Assembly (NCBI RefSeq): GCF_900115665.1
Contig: NZ_FOXH01000005.1
Location: forward strand, 353,897 to 417,896
Direction: 5' to 3'
Source of the DNA: Pseudarcicella hirudinis
Lineage (GTDB): Bacteria; Bacteroidota; Bacteroidia; Cytophagales; Spirosomataceae
Length of the DNA: 64,000 nucleotides
Part shown: piece after piece, positions 32,573 to 38,959 of the stretch
Layout of the letters: each line of letters begins with the position of its first letter
How positions within the stretch are numbered: the first letter of the stretch is position 1
Notes under the pieces: model-generated
Databases searched by the model: none
The model's input: only the letters and a program-made list of their open reading frames with translations
What the model was told of the DNA's origin: nothing
Translations under genes and position numbers: made by a program

Positions 32573-33069
32573 GAATCTACCTTTTCCTTATTGATGCTTA
32601 CATCATTTGTTTCCGGGTCTTCGGCTTCGGTAATAAACCATATTGCAGATACATCCAGAACCATTTCAGCAGCAACTCCAATATTTATCCGGCCTTTAAG
32701 GCCTTCTATTTTAAATCCTCCCTGAGTTGCGAGATTTATTATTTGTTCAGGATTAGAAGAGTTGACAATAATTCTTTGAAAGAAACCTGCAAGAATGTTG
32801 AGGGAGTTTAAAAGTTCCTCTTTCTTAACAACAAACCGGTTGCTTTCTTCCATCACATCTTGAAATGCGAATAACCGGGATTGGGTAAGCTTTTCGCCTC
32901 CATTTTTGAATTGATAATACTTTTTACCCTGATGGATAAAAGGTTGACCAAATTCATCTTGCACAATCTCAAGATTCCCCAATTCAAGATGTTTCTTGAA
33001 ATTTGGATGAACAAATGACTCCGGAGCATTCTTTGTTTTTTCAGTCTTATTGAAAAATGGTAGTTTCAT
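32263..33069 (-). CDS. Tail-assembly chaperone candidate (G-like), 268 aa
   Basis: The protein has a helical body (SRLFAFQDVMEESNRFVVKK) and lies directly upstream of the tape measure, where phages encode tail chaperones. At Asp175-Phe176-Phe177 the coding strand reads T-TTT-TTT (a run of nine T), a classic slippery heptamer in the correct phase. After a -1 slip, translation would continue in the 32240-32572 frame to give a product of about 276 aa. The unslipped frame also stays open for 91 more codons, which is longer than in lambda G/GT. Confidence 0.6.
   Translation of the reverse strand: MKLPFFNKTEKTKNAPESFVHPNFKKHLELGNLEIVQDEFGQPFIHQGKKYYQFKNGGEKLTQSRLFAFQDVMEESNRFVVKKEELLNSLNILAGFFQRIIVNSSNPEQIINLATQGGFKIEGLKGRINIGVAAEMVLDVSAIWFITEAEDPETNDVSINKEKVDSWRPYPELTDFFLRLAGVVWNAFPTLLDTSFLSSIVDLNLAEMLQTKLMLAMPEYYGISAEQAISLKLRMEILKQRNDLCDYLHTISTNLSELRSSEEQSSES
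32537..32545 (-). promoter_or_regulatory. T9 slippery run, -1 frameshift candidate
   Basis: On the coding strand nine consecutive T lie in the zero-frame phase GAT-TTT-TTT-TTG, so T-TTT-TTT fits X-XXY-YYZ exactly. A -1 slip moves the ribosome from the G-like frame into the T-like frame, both open here. A sequencing indel in the homopolymer is the main alternative. Confidence 0.5.
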
Positions 33070-33082
33070 GTTGATTTTTTAT

Positions 33083-33108
33083 ATTCTAATATATCAATTT
33101 TGGAATAT
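33083..33108. promoter_or_regulatory. 26-bp palindromic element, copy 2
   Basis: Exact match (26 of 26) to the elements at 17212 (inverted) and 37500. It lies 13 bases upstream of the tail-chaperone start at 33069, at the head of the second late-operon segment. Its presence at three separate segment heads suggests a common regulator. Confidence 0.72.
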
Positions 33109-33124
33109 TGATTTAGCAAAAAAA

Positions 33125-33355
33125 TTATTGAACATAACTTCTGAGCTGAGTTAATAAGTTAAAACTTGCGTAGGTACATTGAGAATTGAATTTTCCATTT
33201 TTCAGCCTTGTTAAGTTGGCGTAAACAAATGTTTTCAAGTCTAAAACGGTTACACCTTTATCTAATTCTACCGGAAGAGGGATATAGGAAATATCTAAAC
33301 CCTCAACCCATTCAATCAGCTCTTGAATTTTTTGTTTTGCTTGTATCTCTGTCAT
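33125..33355 (-). CDS. Small neck-region protein, 76 aa
   Basis: It starts MTEIQAKQKIQELIEWVEGL and is mostly helical and acidic, with a LDISYIPLPVELDKGVTVLD centre. It ends just before the 26-bp element, so it is the last gene of the first late segment. No family. Confidence 0.6.
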   Translation of the reverse strand: MTEIQAKQKIQELIEWVEGLDISYIPLPVELDKGVTVLDLKTFVYANLTRLKNGKFNSQCTYASFNLLTQLRSYVQ

Positions 33356-33356
33356 G

Positions 33357-33848
33357 TTAGTCTAATCTTACAATCATTTTGTATTTTATTGCAAAAGCCC
33401 AATCGTTGAAACCGAGGCTTGATGTCCTTGAATCAACAATCCAATACTTTCTTAGCAACTCTTGAGTGCTTGTACTAAAAGATTCTACCTGAGTGTTTTC
33501 AATATTTTGAAATACTCTGATTACCTGTTCTTCAAATAGCTTTGTTTTACACACACCTACCAAAATACATGATTTTTCAAGATGAACTCGCTTTTCAGCT
33601 TGAAAGTCGGTTTCGTTGTTTGCGATACCTGATTCTATGAGGTGACAAAACTGCAAATCAAAATTATCATCCCTGACAAGCCAGTCACCTGAATCAAGTC
33701 TCAGCATATTTTGTTTATCTGCCGAATTCCAAACAAATTTCAATAATCCATTGGCTTGTACATTCCAGGTTGTCGGGTCGCACCCAATAACAGGAAGCCT
33801 GTTTATTATTGACTGATTGATTTGAAGTATAATTTGTTCAGTGTTCAT
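33357..33848 (-). CDS. Neck/tail-terminator candidate, 163 aa
   Basis: This is a mixed alpha/beta protein of the size of tail-terminator proteins, with a MLRLDSGDWLVRDDNFDLQF strand pair. It overlaps the upstream gene by 4 bases and leads directly into the 76-aa gene. The function is inferred from its place between the tail-completion candidate and the chaperones. Confidence 0.5.
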   Translation of the reverse strand: MNTEQIILQINQSIINRLPVIGCDPTTWNVQANGLLKFVWNSADKQNMLRLDSGDWLVRDDNFDLQFCHLIESGIANNETDFQAEKRVHLEKSCILVGVCKTKLFEEQVIRVFQNIENTQVESFSTSTQELLRKYWIVDSRTSSLGFNDWAFAIKYKMIVRLD

Positions 33849-34315
33849 GGCAAAATAGTTAAAATGTATCCCTCTAATTCATTTATAGCTTCATCAATCT
33901 CAATATCTGAAGGGTCAAATATCTCATCTCCGTAATATGCCTCCTGATATTCCGCAATATCGGCTGTATCGTTTTCGCCAAATCCAACCGTTACCAGTTC
34001 ATAAGAGTTATCCAGGACCTTATAATCATTAACCAAATCACCCGTTACTGTGAGATTAACTAAATCAGTCCTTAGCCCTAATGCCCTACGCTTCCGGCCG
34101 TATGGTGCTGAATAGCGCCCATCCCTTTCAAGTGCATAAGTGTCAAGTTTCAACCCTCCGGTTGATTCCCCCCTATTTTGAATCCGGTCTATAACTTGCC
34201 TTACAATAGAATAGCCCGCCAAACCCAAACCTTTTTCAATCTGGCTTGGAACAAATTGAATTGACTGAGTTAAGTCAATTGTTGCAGCGTTATCTATCTT
34301 CAATACGTTTATCAT
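33845..34315 (-). CDS. Tail-completion (HK97 gp10-like) candidate, 156 aa
   Basis: The segment RALGLRTDLVNLTVTGDLVN and an acidic C-terminus (DPSDIEIDEAINELEGYILT) fit the compact neck/tail-completion type. It overlaps both neighbours by 4 bases (ATGA). The family is not certain. Confidence 0.5.
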   Translation of the reverse strand: MINVLKIDNAATIDLTQSIQFVPSQIEKGLGLAGYSIVRQVIDRIQNRGESTGGLKLDTYALERDGRYSAPYGRKRRALGLRTDLVNLTVTGDLVNDYKVLDNSYELVTVGFGENDTADIAEYQEAYYGDEIFDPSDIEIDEAINELEGYILTILP

Positions 34316-35322
34316 ACGAATGAACCCATATAATAACCTGCCTGAGTTTCCGGATTAGACTTGATTATCTTTGTGTCTTGAATATTCAAATAGATAGTTG
34401 TGATACCTTGGGCAAGTTTTGAATAATATTTTTTCTTCAGGTCCTCAATTTCCATTCTGGTATCATCCCTGTACACCATACCCCTTCCGGCTCGCTTTGA
34501 ATTCATCAATAGCTCTTTGATAAGAATTGAGCATTTGTAGGAATAAGCATCTGATAGATAATCTACATAGGAAGAAATAATACTGTCTATACTGGCAACT
34601 GTACTGAAGCGGACAAATATTCTTTCTTGATCGTACTGGATATTTGACTGAACCTTTTCGGCATCCAATCCAATCTGAGCGCCACCCCATAACGTTTGAT
34701 TGATTCGCATAAATGGGCTGAATCCAATTATTGGAGCGGCATATATTCCGTTCAAGCTCCATGATTGACAAATCGGAGCAATACCGAAGCCTATGTTTTT
34801 GATTGCAACGAAAATGTGAAGCCCTCCAAAGTCGACAAGCTTTTCAAAGGGAATGTCAATTTTGTTAAAACCCTTTCGAACCTCAACGTCTAGTTTTTCA
34901 TACAAACTTTCGCCTGTAAACAAATCCCAGATTTTGACCTCAGTTGTTGCGGGCGCATCTGAAGCGAAAAGAATTTCTTTGAACTTTAAACCTGTATGAA
35001 GATCAAAAGGCATTTGCATTTGCAAGCCTACATAATTTCCTAATTCAGAATAATTTGGAATACTTGCATCCATATTCACATTCTGAGTTGCTATAGTTTC
35101 CAAGAAATTAGCCTTTTTCCGCAGTCCGGCAAGAATATCAGACTTCAAGTCTGACAAAGCGACATTTTTTATGTCATCCCAGACTTGCTGAAGTGTTCTA
35201 CTGTCATCTATTGATCCTGCAATGTCGGATGAGGCGGTATTGATGATTGAATTTATCCGGATATTTCCCGTATCAGGCATTGTGTCTTTCAAAAATACTA
35301 CGAGGTTAAATGGATTCGTCAT
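34312..35322 (-). CDS. Unknown structural protein, 336 aa
   Basis: It has a beta-rich centre with a carbohydrate-binding-like look (TGLKFKEILFASDAPATTEV, GFNKIDIPFEKLVDFGGLHI) and a helical C-terminus. It follows the terminase genes, where a portal would normally lie, but is too short and has the wrong character for one. Perhaps an adaptor or decoration protein. Confidence 0.5.
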   Translation of the reverse strand: MTNPFNLVVFLKDTMPDTGNIRINSIINTASSDIAGSIDDSRTLQQVWDDIKNVALSDLKSDILAGLRKKANFLETIATQNVNMDASIPNYSELGNYVGLQMQMPFDLHTGLKFKEILFASDAPATTEVKIWDLFTGESLYEKLDVEVRKGFNKIDIPFEKLVDFGGLHIFVAIKNIGFGIAPICQSWSLNGIYAAPIIGFSPFMRINQTLWGGAQIGLDAEKVQSNIQYDQERIFVRFSTVASIDSIISSYVDYLSDAYSYKCSILIKELLMNSKRAGRGMVYRDDTRMEIEDLKKKYYSKLAQGITTIYLNIQDTKIIKSNPETQAGYYMGSFV

Positions 35323-35501
35323 GTTCTACCCTTTAAAGTTCTGCCAGCCTTGGCAATCCTGCATTGAATACTGCACTTTGTTAATTGTTTGCATTTATTG
35401 TAAGATGAATACAGAAGTAAATCGAACAAATCGGAGCATAAAACATACAAAACCCCAAACACAAACCCAATAATAACACTTGTTCCGCTGTCTAAGTCCA
35501 T
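35319..35501 (-). CDS. Small membrane protein, 60 aa (holin-like candidate)
   Basis: One hydrophobic helix (VIIGFVFGVLYVLCSDLFDL, residues 9-28) is followed by a basic Cys-containing tail. It overlaps the next gene by 4 bases (ATGA), so it is likely translated. Holins often have one to three helices, but here it lies far from the endolysin, so the role is uncertain. Confidence 0.5.
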   Translation of the reverse strand: MDLDSGTSVIIGFVFGVLYVLCSDLFDLLLYSSYNKCKQLTKCSIQCRIAKAGRTLKGRT

Positions 35502-35583
35502 AATTTTATTGTATTATTTTAATTTACTGAATTAATAATCCCGCATTTATTCTAAAAAACATATAAATTTTCTAATATTATAT

Positions 35584-36957
35584 CTAATCTTCTGAGTAAG
35601 CATCAAATTGGGTGTTTTGATTGTCGTTAGAAAACTCTTTGGGAACTGAAATATTTTTTTTCACCTCAGTCCAAATGTCATAACAGAAGACCCAAACAAA
35701 GTATCTCAAGCAGTCGAGCAAGTGACCTATATCATGTTTATCGCAATAAGGTTTGTCCAAATCTCCATCAGATGAAATTGGCACCCGGTCAACATCAGCC
35801 CACAGCTCTACACATGATTCATCAATTACAAAGTTTGAACCGAGTTGTTTTATTATCGCATTGCAGACAAAACGGCTCATTTTGCGCCTTGGGTTGCCCT
35901 TTAGCTTGACATAAGTAAGATACCTACATCCGTATCTTTTCAAATAACCGTCAACCAGCCGGAAGGCTTCGGCATTTCCTTTTGTCAAAGCGCTTCTATT
36001 GTTTCCGGATGCATCACCCGAATAAAATATTTGATAAAATCTGTACTTGTCTGCCAGAATCTTACAAATAGCTTCCAGGTCTGTATCTTCCGTGCCTCCG
36101 ATTCTTATTTCTTCGATACATTGCACTTTCCAACCTTCCCTAGTCTGCCACTTTTGCCAAACCAAAACTGAGTTTTTGACGTTAAAGTCAAATGTGAAAT
36201 AATACCCCGTCCTTTGGTTTATTTCAGCCTTTAAGCCGTTCACTTTCCTTTTTAAATGCAGCAAATAAGGTTTCCCGGCTTTTATTACTCCCCATTCCCC
36301 GAACCTGTAAATCCTGTATTGCTGTTCATCAACCGCCTCTTGCGCTTCTAATGCTGCATAGTCATCTTCAGTTGCAAACCGGTTGTCATCAATTGTGAAT
36401 TTGTGATGTTCTGCACGGTCTGAATAAGCATTAGTATCAAAAAGTAATTTCTTAATCCAATGATGTTCAGAAACCGGGTTAAAGATTACGAAAAACTGTA
36501 TTCCTGATTTACCTCTAAACCTCCGTTCAAGCTCCATAAAATCAGCCTGAGTAAATGCGTCTGCCTCTTCCAGAACAACCCTAGTTATTCCAACGATTGA
36601 CTTCATTTTGTCCGGATCATCTAGTCCAGACATTATTATTTTGTTGCCGTTTCTTTTGCAAATAACTTCTCTTTTATCCCCTGAGTAATAAAAATTAAAA
36701 AGGTGAGAGGATTTAAATTGCTGAGCTACCAACTTTAAGTTTTCAAATACAGAATTTCTAAGTGTTGAACCCTCTTTTCTGTAAACTATAGCATTGCTCC
36801 CGGCTGGTTGTGTCATTATCCAAATCATTAAAGCCTGATAATTAGACCAGCTTTTTGAAGAATTTGAACCTCCGTATATGACAACAAACCTTTTAAAAGC
36901 GTTTAATATGACCCAATAAGCTTTATTAAACAGCTTCTTATCAATACTCAGCTTCAT
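35584..36957 (-). CDS. terL: Terminase large subunit
   Basis: The 457-aa protein has an ATPase Walker A variant YGGSNSSKS (residues 28-36), Walker B VVLEEAD (about 131) and a C-terminal nuclease with FDFNVKN and GDASGNN plus a late Asp in HDIGHLLD. It packages phage DNA into the procapsid. It lies 2 bases after the small subunit and is the standard length for terminase-3/6 families. This gene fixes the prophage as a tailed dsDNA phage. Confidence 0.93.
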   Translation of the reverse strand: MKLSIDKKLFNKAYWVILNAFKRFVVIYGGSNSSKSWSNYQALMIWIMTQPAGSNAIVYRKEGSTLRNSVFENLKLVAQQFKSSHLFNFYYSGDKREVICKRNGNKIIMSGLDDPDKMKSIVGITRVVLEEADAFTQADFMELERRFRGKSGIQFFVIFNPVSEHHWIKKLLFDTNAYSDRAEHHKFTIDDNRFATEDDYAALEAQEAVDEQQYRIYRFGEWGVIKAGKPYLLHLKRKVNGLKAEINQRTGYYFTFDFNVKNSVLVWQKWQTREGWKVQCIEEIRIGGTEDTDLEAICKILADKYRFYQIFYSGDASGNNRSALTKGNAEAFRLVDGYLKRYGCRYLTYVKLKGNPRRKMSRFVCNAIIKQLGSNFVIDESCVELWADVDRVPISSDGDLDKPYCDKHDIGHLLDCLRYFVWVFCYDIWTEVKKNISVPKEFSNDNQNTQFDAYSED

Positions 36958-36959
36958 AT

Positions 36960-37469
36960 CTATTCGTCAAAACCCGTGTACTCAACAACAATATCAGTGC
37001 TGAGATCAATATTTTGCTTATCTGCCAGCCCTAAATCCCTTGCGATAATATTTGCGTTAAAAGCCCCAACCGCTGCACCTTCAAACTTTTGAACATAGAC
37101 AATTTCCTCTATGCGTGTAATGACTTCCAAAAAATCTTCTGATGCTGAGTCTTTAAAACTATTCCACCAAGAACGAGAAGCATTTACGTATATACATAAA
37201 CCTGCAATTGTGTAAGGTCGAATTGTTGGAATTGAAATCAATGGATTTAAGGCATCAGTTATATCACTCAACGCATCAGCATTTAACTTTGCATCAATTT
37301 TAAGATTAACTTGCCCTTTGCGTTGCTCTTGAACTAAATAAGGGTTATCATCTACAGATTGAAAGTATTCACATGCAGCACCCCAAAGCAATTCAGGATT
37401 TTCAAAAAGTTTATCCCTTCCGTGCCTGCTTCTATTCTGCCAAAATTTATTACCCGCTGGAGCTGCCAT
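36960..37469 (-). CDS. terS: Terminase small subunit (gp3-like)
   Basis: The 169-aa protein begins APAGNKFWQNRSRHGRDKLF and has ELLWGAACEYFQSV and YTIAGLCIYVNASRSWWNSF, the pattern of gp3-type terminase small subunits. The N-terminal part binds the packaging site on DNA and the rest forms a ring. It is the first gene of the late operon; the 26-bp element lies about 30 bases upstream. Confidence 0.88.
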   Translation of the reverse strand: MAAPAGNKFWQNRSRHGRDKLFENPELLWGAACEYFQSVDDNPYLVQEQRKGQVNLKIDAKLNADALSDITDALNPLISIPTIRPYTIAGLCIYVNASRSWWNSFKDSASEDFLEVITRIEEIVYVQKFEGAAVGAFNANIIARDLGLADKQNIDLSTDIVVEYTGFDE

Positions 37470-37499
37470 ACCTTTTTCTATTTGTAAGCAAATTACAAA

Positions 37500-37525
37500 A
37501 TTCTAATATATCAATTTTGGAATAT
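37500..37525. promoter_or_regulatory. 26-bp palindromic element, copy 3
   Basis: Exact copy of the element at 33083, placed between the terminase start and the divergent control block. With copies at 17212 and 33083 it marks the start of each late-operon segment. Its AT-rich near-palindromic form fits an operator or activator site. Confidence 0.75.
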
Positions 37526-37614
37526 ATTAAAAATATATTTTTTGTACGTCTTCCGGAATCCTTAGAACCTTATTGTTTTAAATCACCTACAAAAAAATAA
37601 TTGAAAAAACCCGT

Positions 37615-37695
37615 AAAATATTTGATTAAAGTATTGCATTATTCAAAACTAATGCTTAACTTTGATTCAACAATAAGGGAAACGGTTCTCTTATT
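37615..37695 (+). repeat. 81-bp direct repeat, copy 1 (promoter and leader)
   Basis: It is identical over 81 bases to 38586-38666. It contains a full Bacteroidetes-type promoter (TTG at 37634-37636, 20 bp, TAACTTTG at 37657-37664). Downstream is a near-palindrome at 37672-37695 (AATAAGGGAAAC opposing GGTTCTCTTATT) that could be an operator or leader hairpin. Confidence 0.85.
37634..37664 (+). promoter_or_regulatory. Promoter of control block, copy 1
   Basis: ATTG, then a 20-bp spacer, then TAACTTTG, an exact match to the Bacteroidetes -7 box TAnnTTTG with the usual spacing from TTG. It should start transcription near 37671, at the edge of the palindromic leader. Confidence 0.8.
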
Positions 37696-37710
37696 TAAAC
37701 CCCTCCCAAC

Positions 37711-37725
37711 CGAGGTGCTATATCG
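37711..37725 (+). repeat. 15-bp leader tag CGAGGTGCTATATCG, copy 1
   Basis: It is repeated exactly at 38938-38952. Both copies lie 7-9 bases ahead of an ATG (37735 and 38960) and contain GAGGTG, which could serve as a ribosome binding site. In copy 1 it directly follows the promoter leader; in copy 2 it is separated from the leader by a small gene. Confidence 0.65.
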
Positions 37726-37734
37726 GAAAGAAAA

Positions 37735-37947
37735 ATGACAACTTTACAAGCAACAATCTTTAACGAAATTACAAAGTTACCAGGCTCTGAATGCGACCTT
37801 CTCGATAACCTTTGTGATGAAATTCATGAAGAATATAGAGGAAAAGGATTAGGTAATTTCGCTACAGAGTCATATTTCTCCAATTTCTTAAAAAACTACG
37901 ATTTTAGTAGTGAACTTGGAGTGCAAATAAAAGAAAAATATCAATAA
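37735..37947 (+). CDS. Hypothetical control-block protein, 70 aa
   Basis: This is a small acidic protein (MTTLQATIFNEITKLPGSEC) predicted all-helical. It is the first gene behind promoter copy 1 and ends just before a terminator. Its first 11 bases match those of the gene behind copy 2 (ATGACAACTTT). A regulatory or anti-host role is possible; nothing shows it. Confidence 0.65.
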   Translation: MTTLQATIFNEITKLPGSECDLLDNLCDEIHEEYRGKGLGNFATESYFSNFLKNYDFSSELGVQIKEKYQ

Positions 37948-37955
37948 AAAATCAG

Positions 37956-37976
37956 GGCGGGTAATACCGCCTTTTT
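37956..37976 (+). terminator. Intrinsic terminator
   Basis: GGCGG (37956-37960) pairs with CCGCC (37967-37971) across a 6-nt loop and is followed at once by TTTTT. It ends the short transcript from promoter copy 1. Confidence 0.78.
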
Positions 37977-38011
37977 ATAAAAATTTAACCTAAAAACAAA
38001 AAATAAAAATC

Positions 38012-38349
38012 ATGAAAAATTTAGAAAAAATTTCAGCAGACATGAGATATTCCGGCAAAATTAAAACAAGCTGGTTTAATCCGGTAGTTTCCTTAGGAAT
38101 TGGGTCAAATATTGAAATACTCAGAGACATTTTCTTTGAAACATCTGATGAAGCTACGGTGGTCAGATTTCTGTTGATTCGGAAGGCGGATATTATCCAA
38201 AATATTCAAATGTAGATGTAGGACAATTTTTCAGTTTTACAATCATCTCATTGACTGCATTTTATAGTAACGCAGTCAAATGCAGACTACTGCCCGCAAA
38301 CGAAGGGCTTAACAGCTCTTCTCAAAAAGTTAATTTAATGGAGATTTAG
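38012..38349 (+). pseudogene. Possible frameshifted gene
   Basis: The frame from ATG 38012 reads sensibly (MKNLEKISADMRYSGKIKTS) up to SDEA near 38155. It then changes to RFLLIRKADIIQN and stops at 38215. The -1 frame from 38155 reads YGGQISVDSEGGYYPKYSNV and stays open to 38349, 2 bases before the next gene. This suggests one lost base in an otherwise continuous gene, or a read error. No slippery site is visible at the junction. Confidence 0.4.
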
Positions 38350-38350
38350 T

Positions 38351-38575
38351 ATGGAAGAAAAACCTCAATATACCGGCAAGCCACGAGGTGGCGCCGGACG
38401 TGGACAGGGTCGTAAACCCCTTTCCTCAAAAGCGACTGGCCGGACTTTCCGCCTTTCCCCTGAAGTTATTGAAATTCTCAGTGAGCAGAAAAACCAGACT
38501 GCTTTTGTAGAAATAGCTATAAAGCATTACAATAATTTTATTCTCTCCAAAATTCAAGAGGCTGAAGATTTTTAA
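38351..38575 (+). CDS. Small DNA-binding protein (RHH/AT-hook-like)
   Basis: The N-terminus is a Gly/Arg-rich patch (GRGQGRKPL) like an AT-hook. It is followed by TFRLSPEVIEILSEQKNQTA, the strand-helix-helix pattern of ribbon-helix-helix repressors. The 74-aa size fits. It lies just upstream of promoter copy 2, so it may act on the palindromes in the duplicated leaders or on the 26-bp elements. The target is inferred. Confidence 0.65.
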   Translation: MEEKPQYTGKPRGGAGRGQGRKPLSSKATGRTFRLSPEVIEILSEQKNQTAFVEIAIKHYNNFILSKIQEAEDF

Positions 38576-38585
38576 TAAAAACCTG

Positions 38586-38666
38586 AAAATATTTGATTAA
38601 AGTATTGCATTATTCAAAACTAATGCTTAACTTTGATTCAACAATAAGGGAAACGGTTCTCTTATT
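38586..38666 (+). repeat. 81-bp direct repeat, copy 2 (promoter and leader)
   Basis: It is identical to 37615-37695, including the near-palindrome at 38643-38666. Exact identity over 81 bases implies recent duplication or ongoing gene conversion. Confidence 0.85.
38605..38635 (+). promoter_or_regulatory. Promoter of control block, copy 2
   Basis: TTG at 38605-38607, a 20-bp spacer and TAACTTTG at 38628-38635. It probably drives the 63-aa gene and the long 775-aa gene that follows. Confidence 0.8.
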
Positions 38667-38681
38667 AAAACAACAAAGACC

Positions 38682-38873
38682 ATGACAACTTTCTCAAACT
38701 CAGCAAATACTAAATTAGCGTCTTCTTCATCAAACCACACATACCAAGGCAATGCTTACGATACAAAATGGTGCAGAGAAAGATGTATAGAATTAGCCGC
38801 CAAAGGCATAAATGCCTTTTATAAAAAGGCCATAGAGAATGGCGAAGTGAAATATTATGTTTACTCTTTTTAA
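38682..38873 (+). CDS. Hypothetical protein, 63 aa, in split leader
   Basis: It starts MTTFSNSANTKLASSSSNHT, a low-complexity Ser/Asn/Thr opening, then WCRERCIELAAKGINAFYKK. It lies between the leader copy 2 and the second 15-bp tag, as if inserted into the leader. No family. Confidence 0.55.
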   Translation: MTTFSNSANTKLASSSSNHTYQGNAYDTKWCRERCIELAAKGINAFYKKAIENGEVKYYVYSF

Positions 38874-38890
38874 GAGCAGTAATCGTACCA

Positions 38891-38904
38891 GGGCGTTTTC
38901 GCCC
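38891..38904 (+). other. Leader hairpin before the 775-aa gene
   Basis: GGGCG-TTTT-CGCCC forms a short, GC-rich stem-loop. There is no T-run after it, so it is more likely an attenuator or mRNA-stability stem than a terminator. Confidence 0.45.
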
Positions 38905-38937
38905 GGATGAATACAAAAAAACTTAAATCTCCCCATT

Positions 38938-38952
38938 CGAGGTGCTATATCG
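38938..38952 (+). repeat. 15-bp leader tag, copy 2
   Basis: Exact repeat of 37711-37725, seven bases ahead of the ATG at 38960. It supports that ATG as the true start of the long gene rather than the in-frame ATG at 38942, which lies inside the tag. Confidence 0.65.
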
Positions 38953-38959
38953 ATCCATC

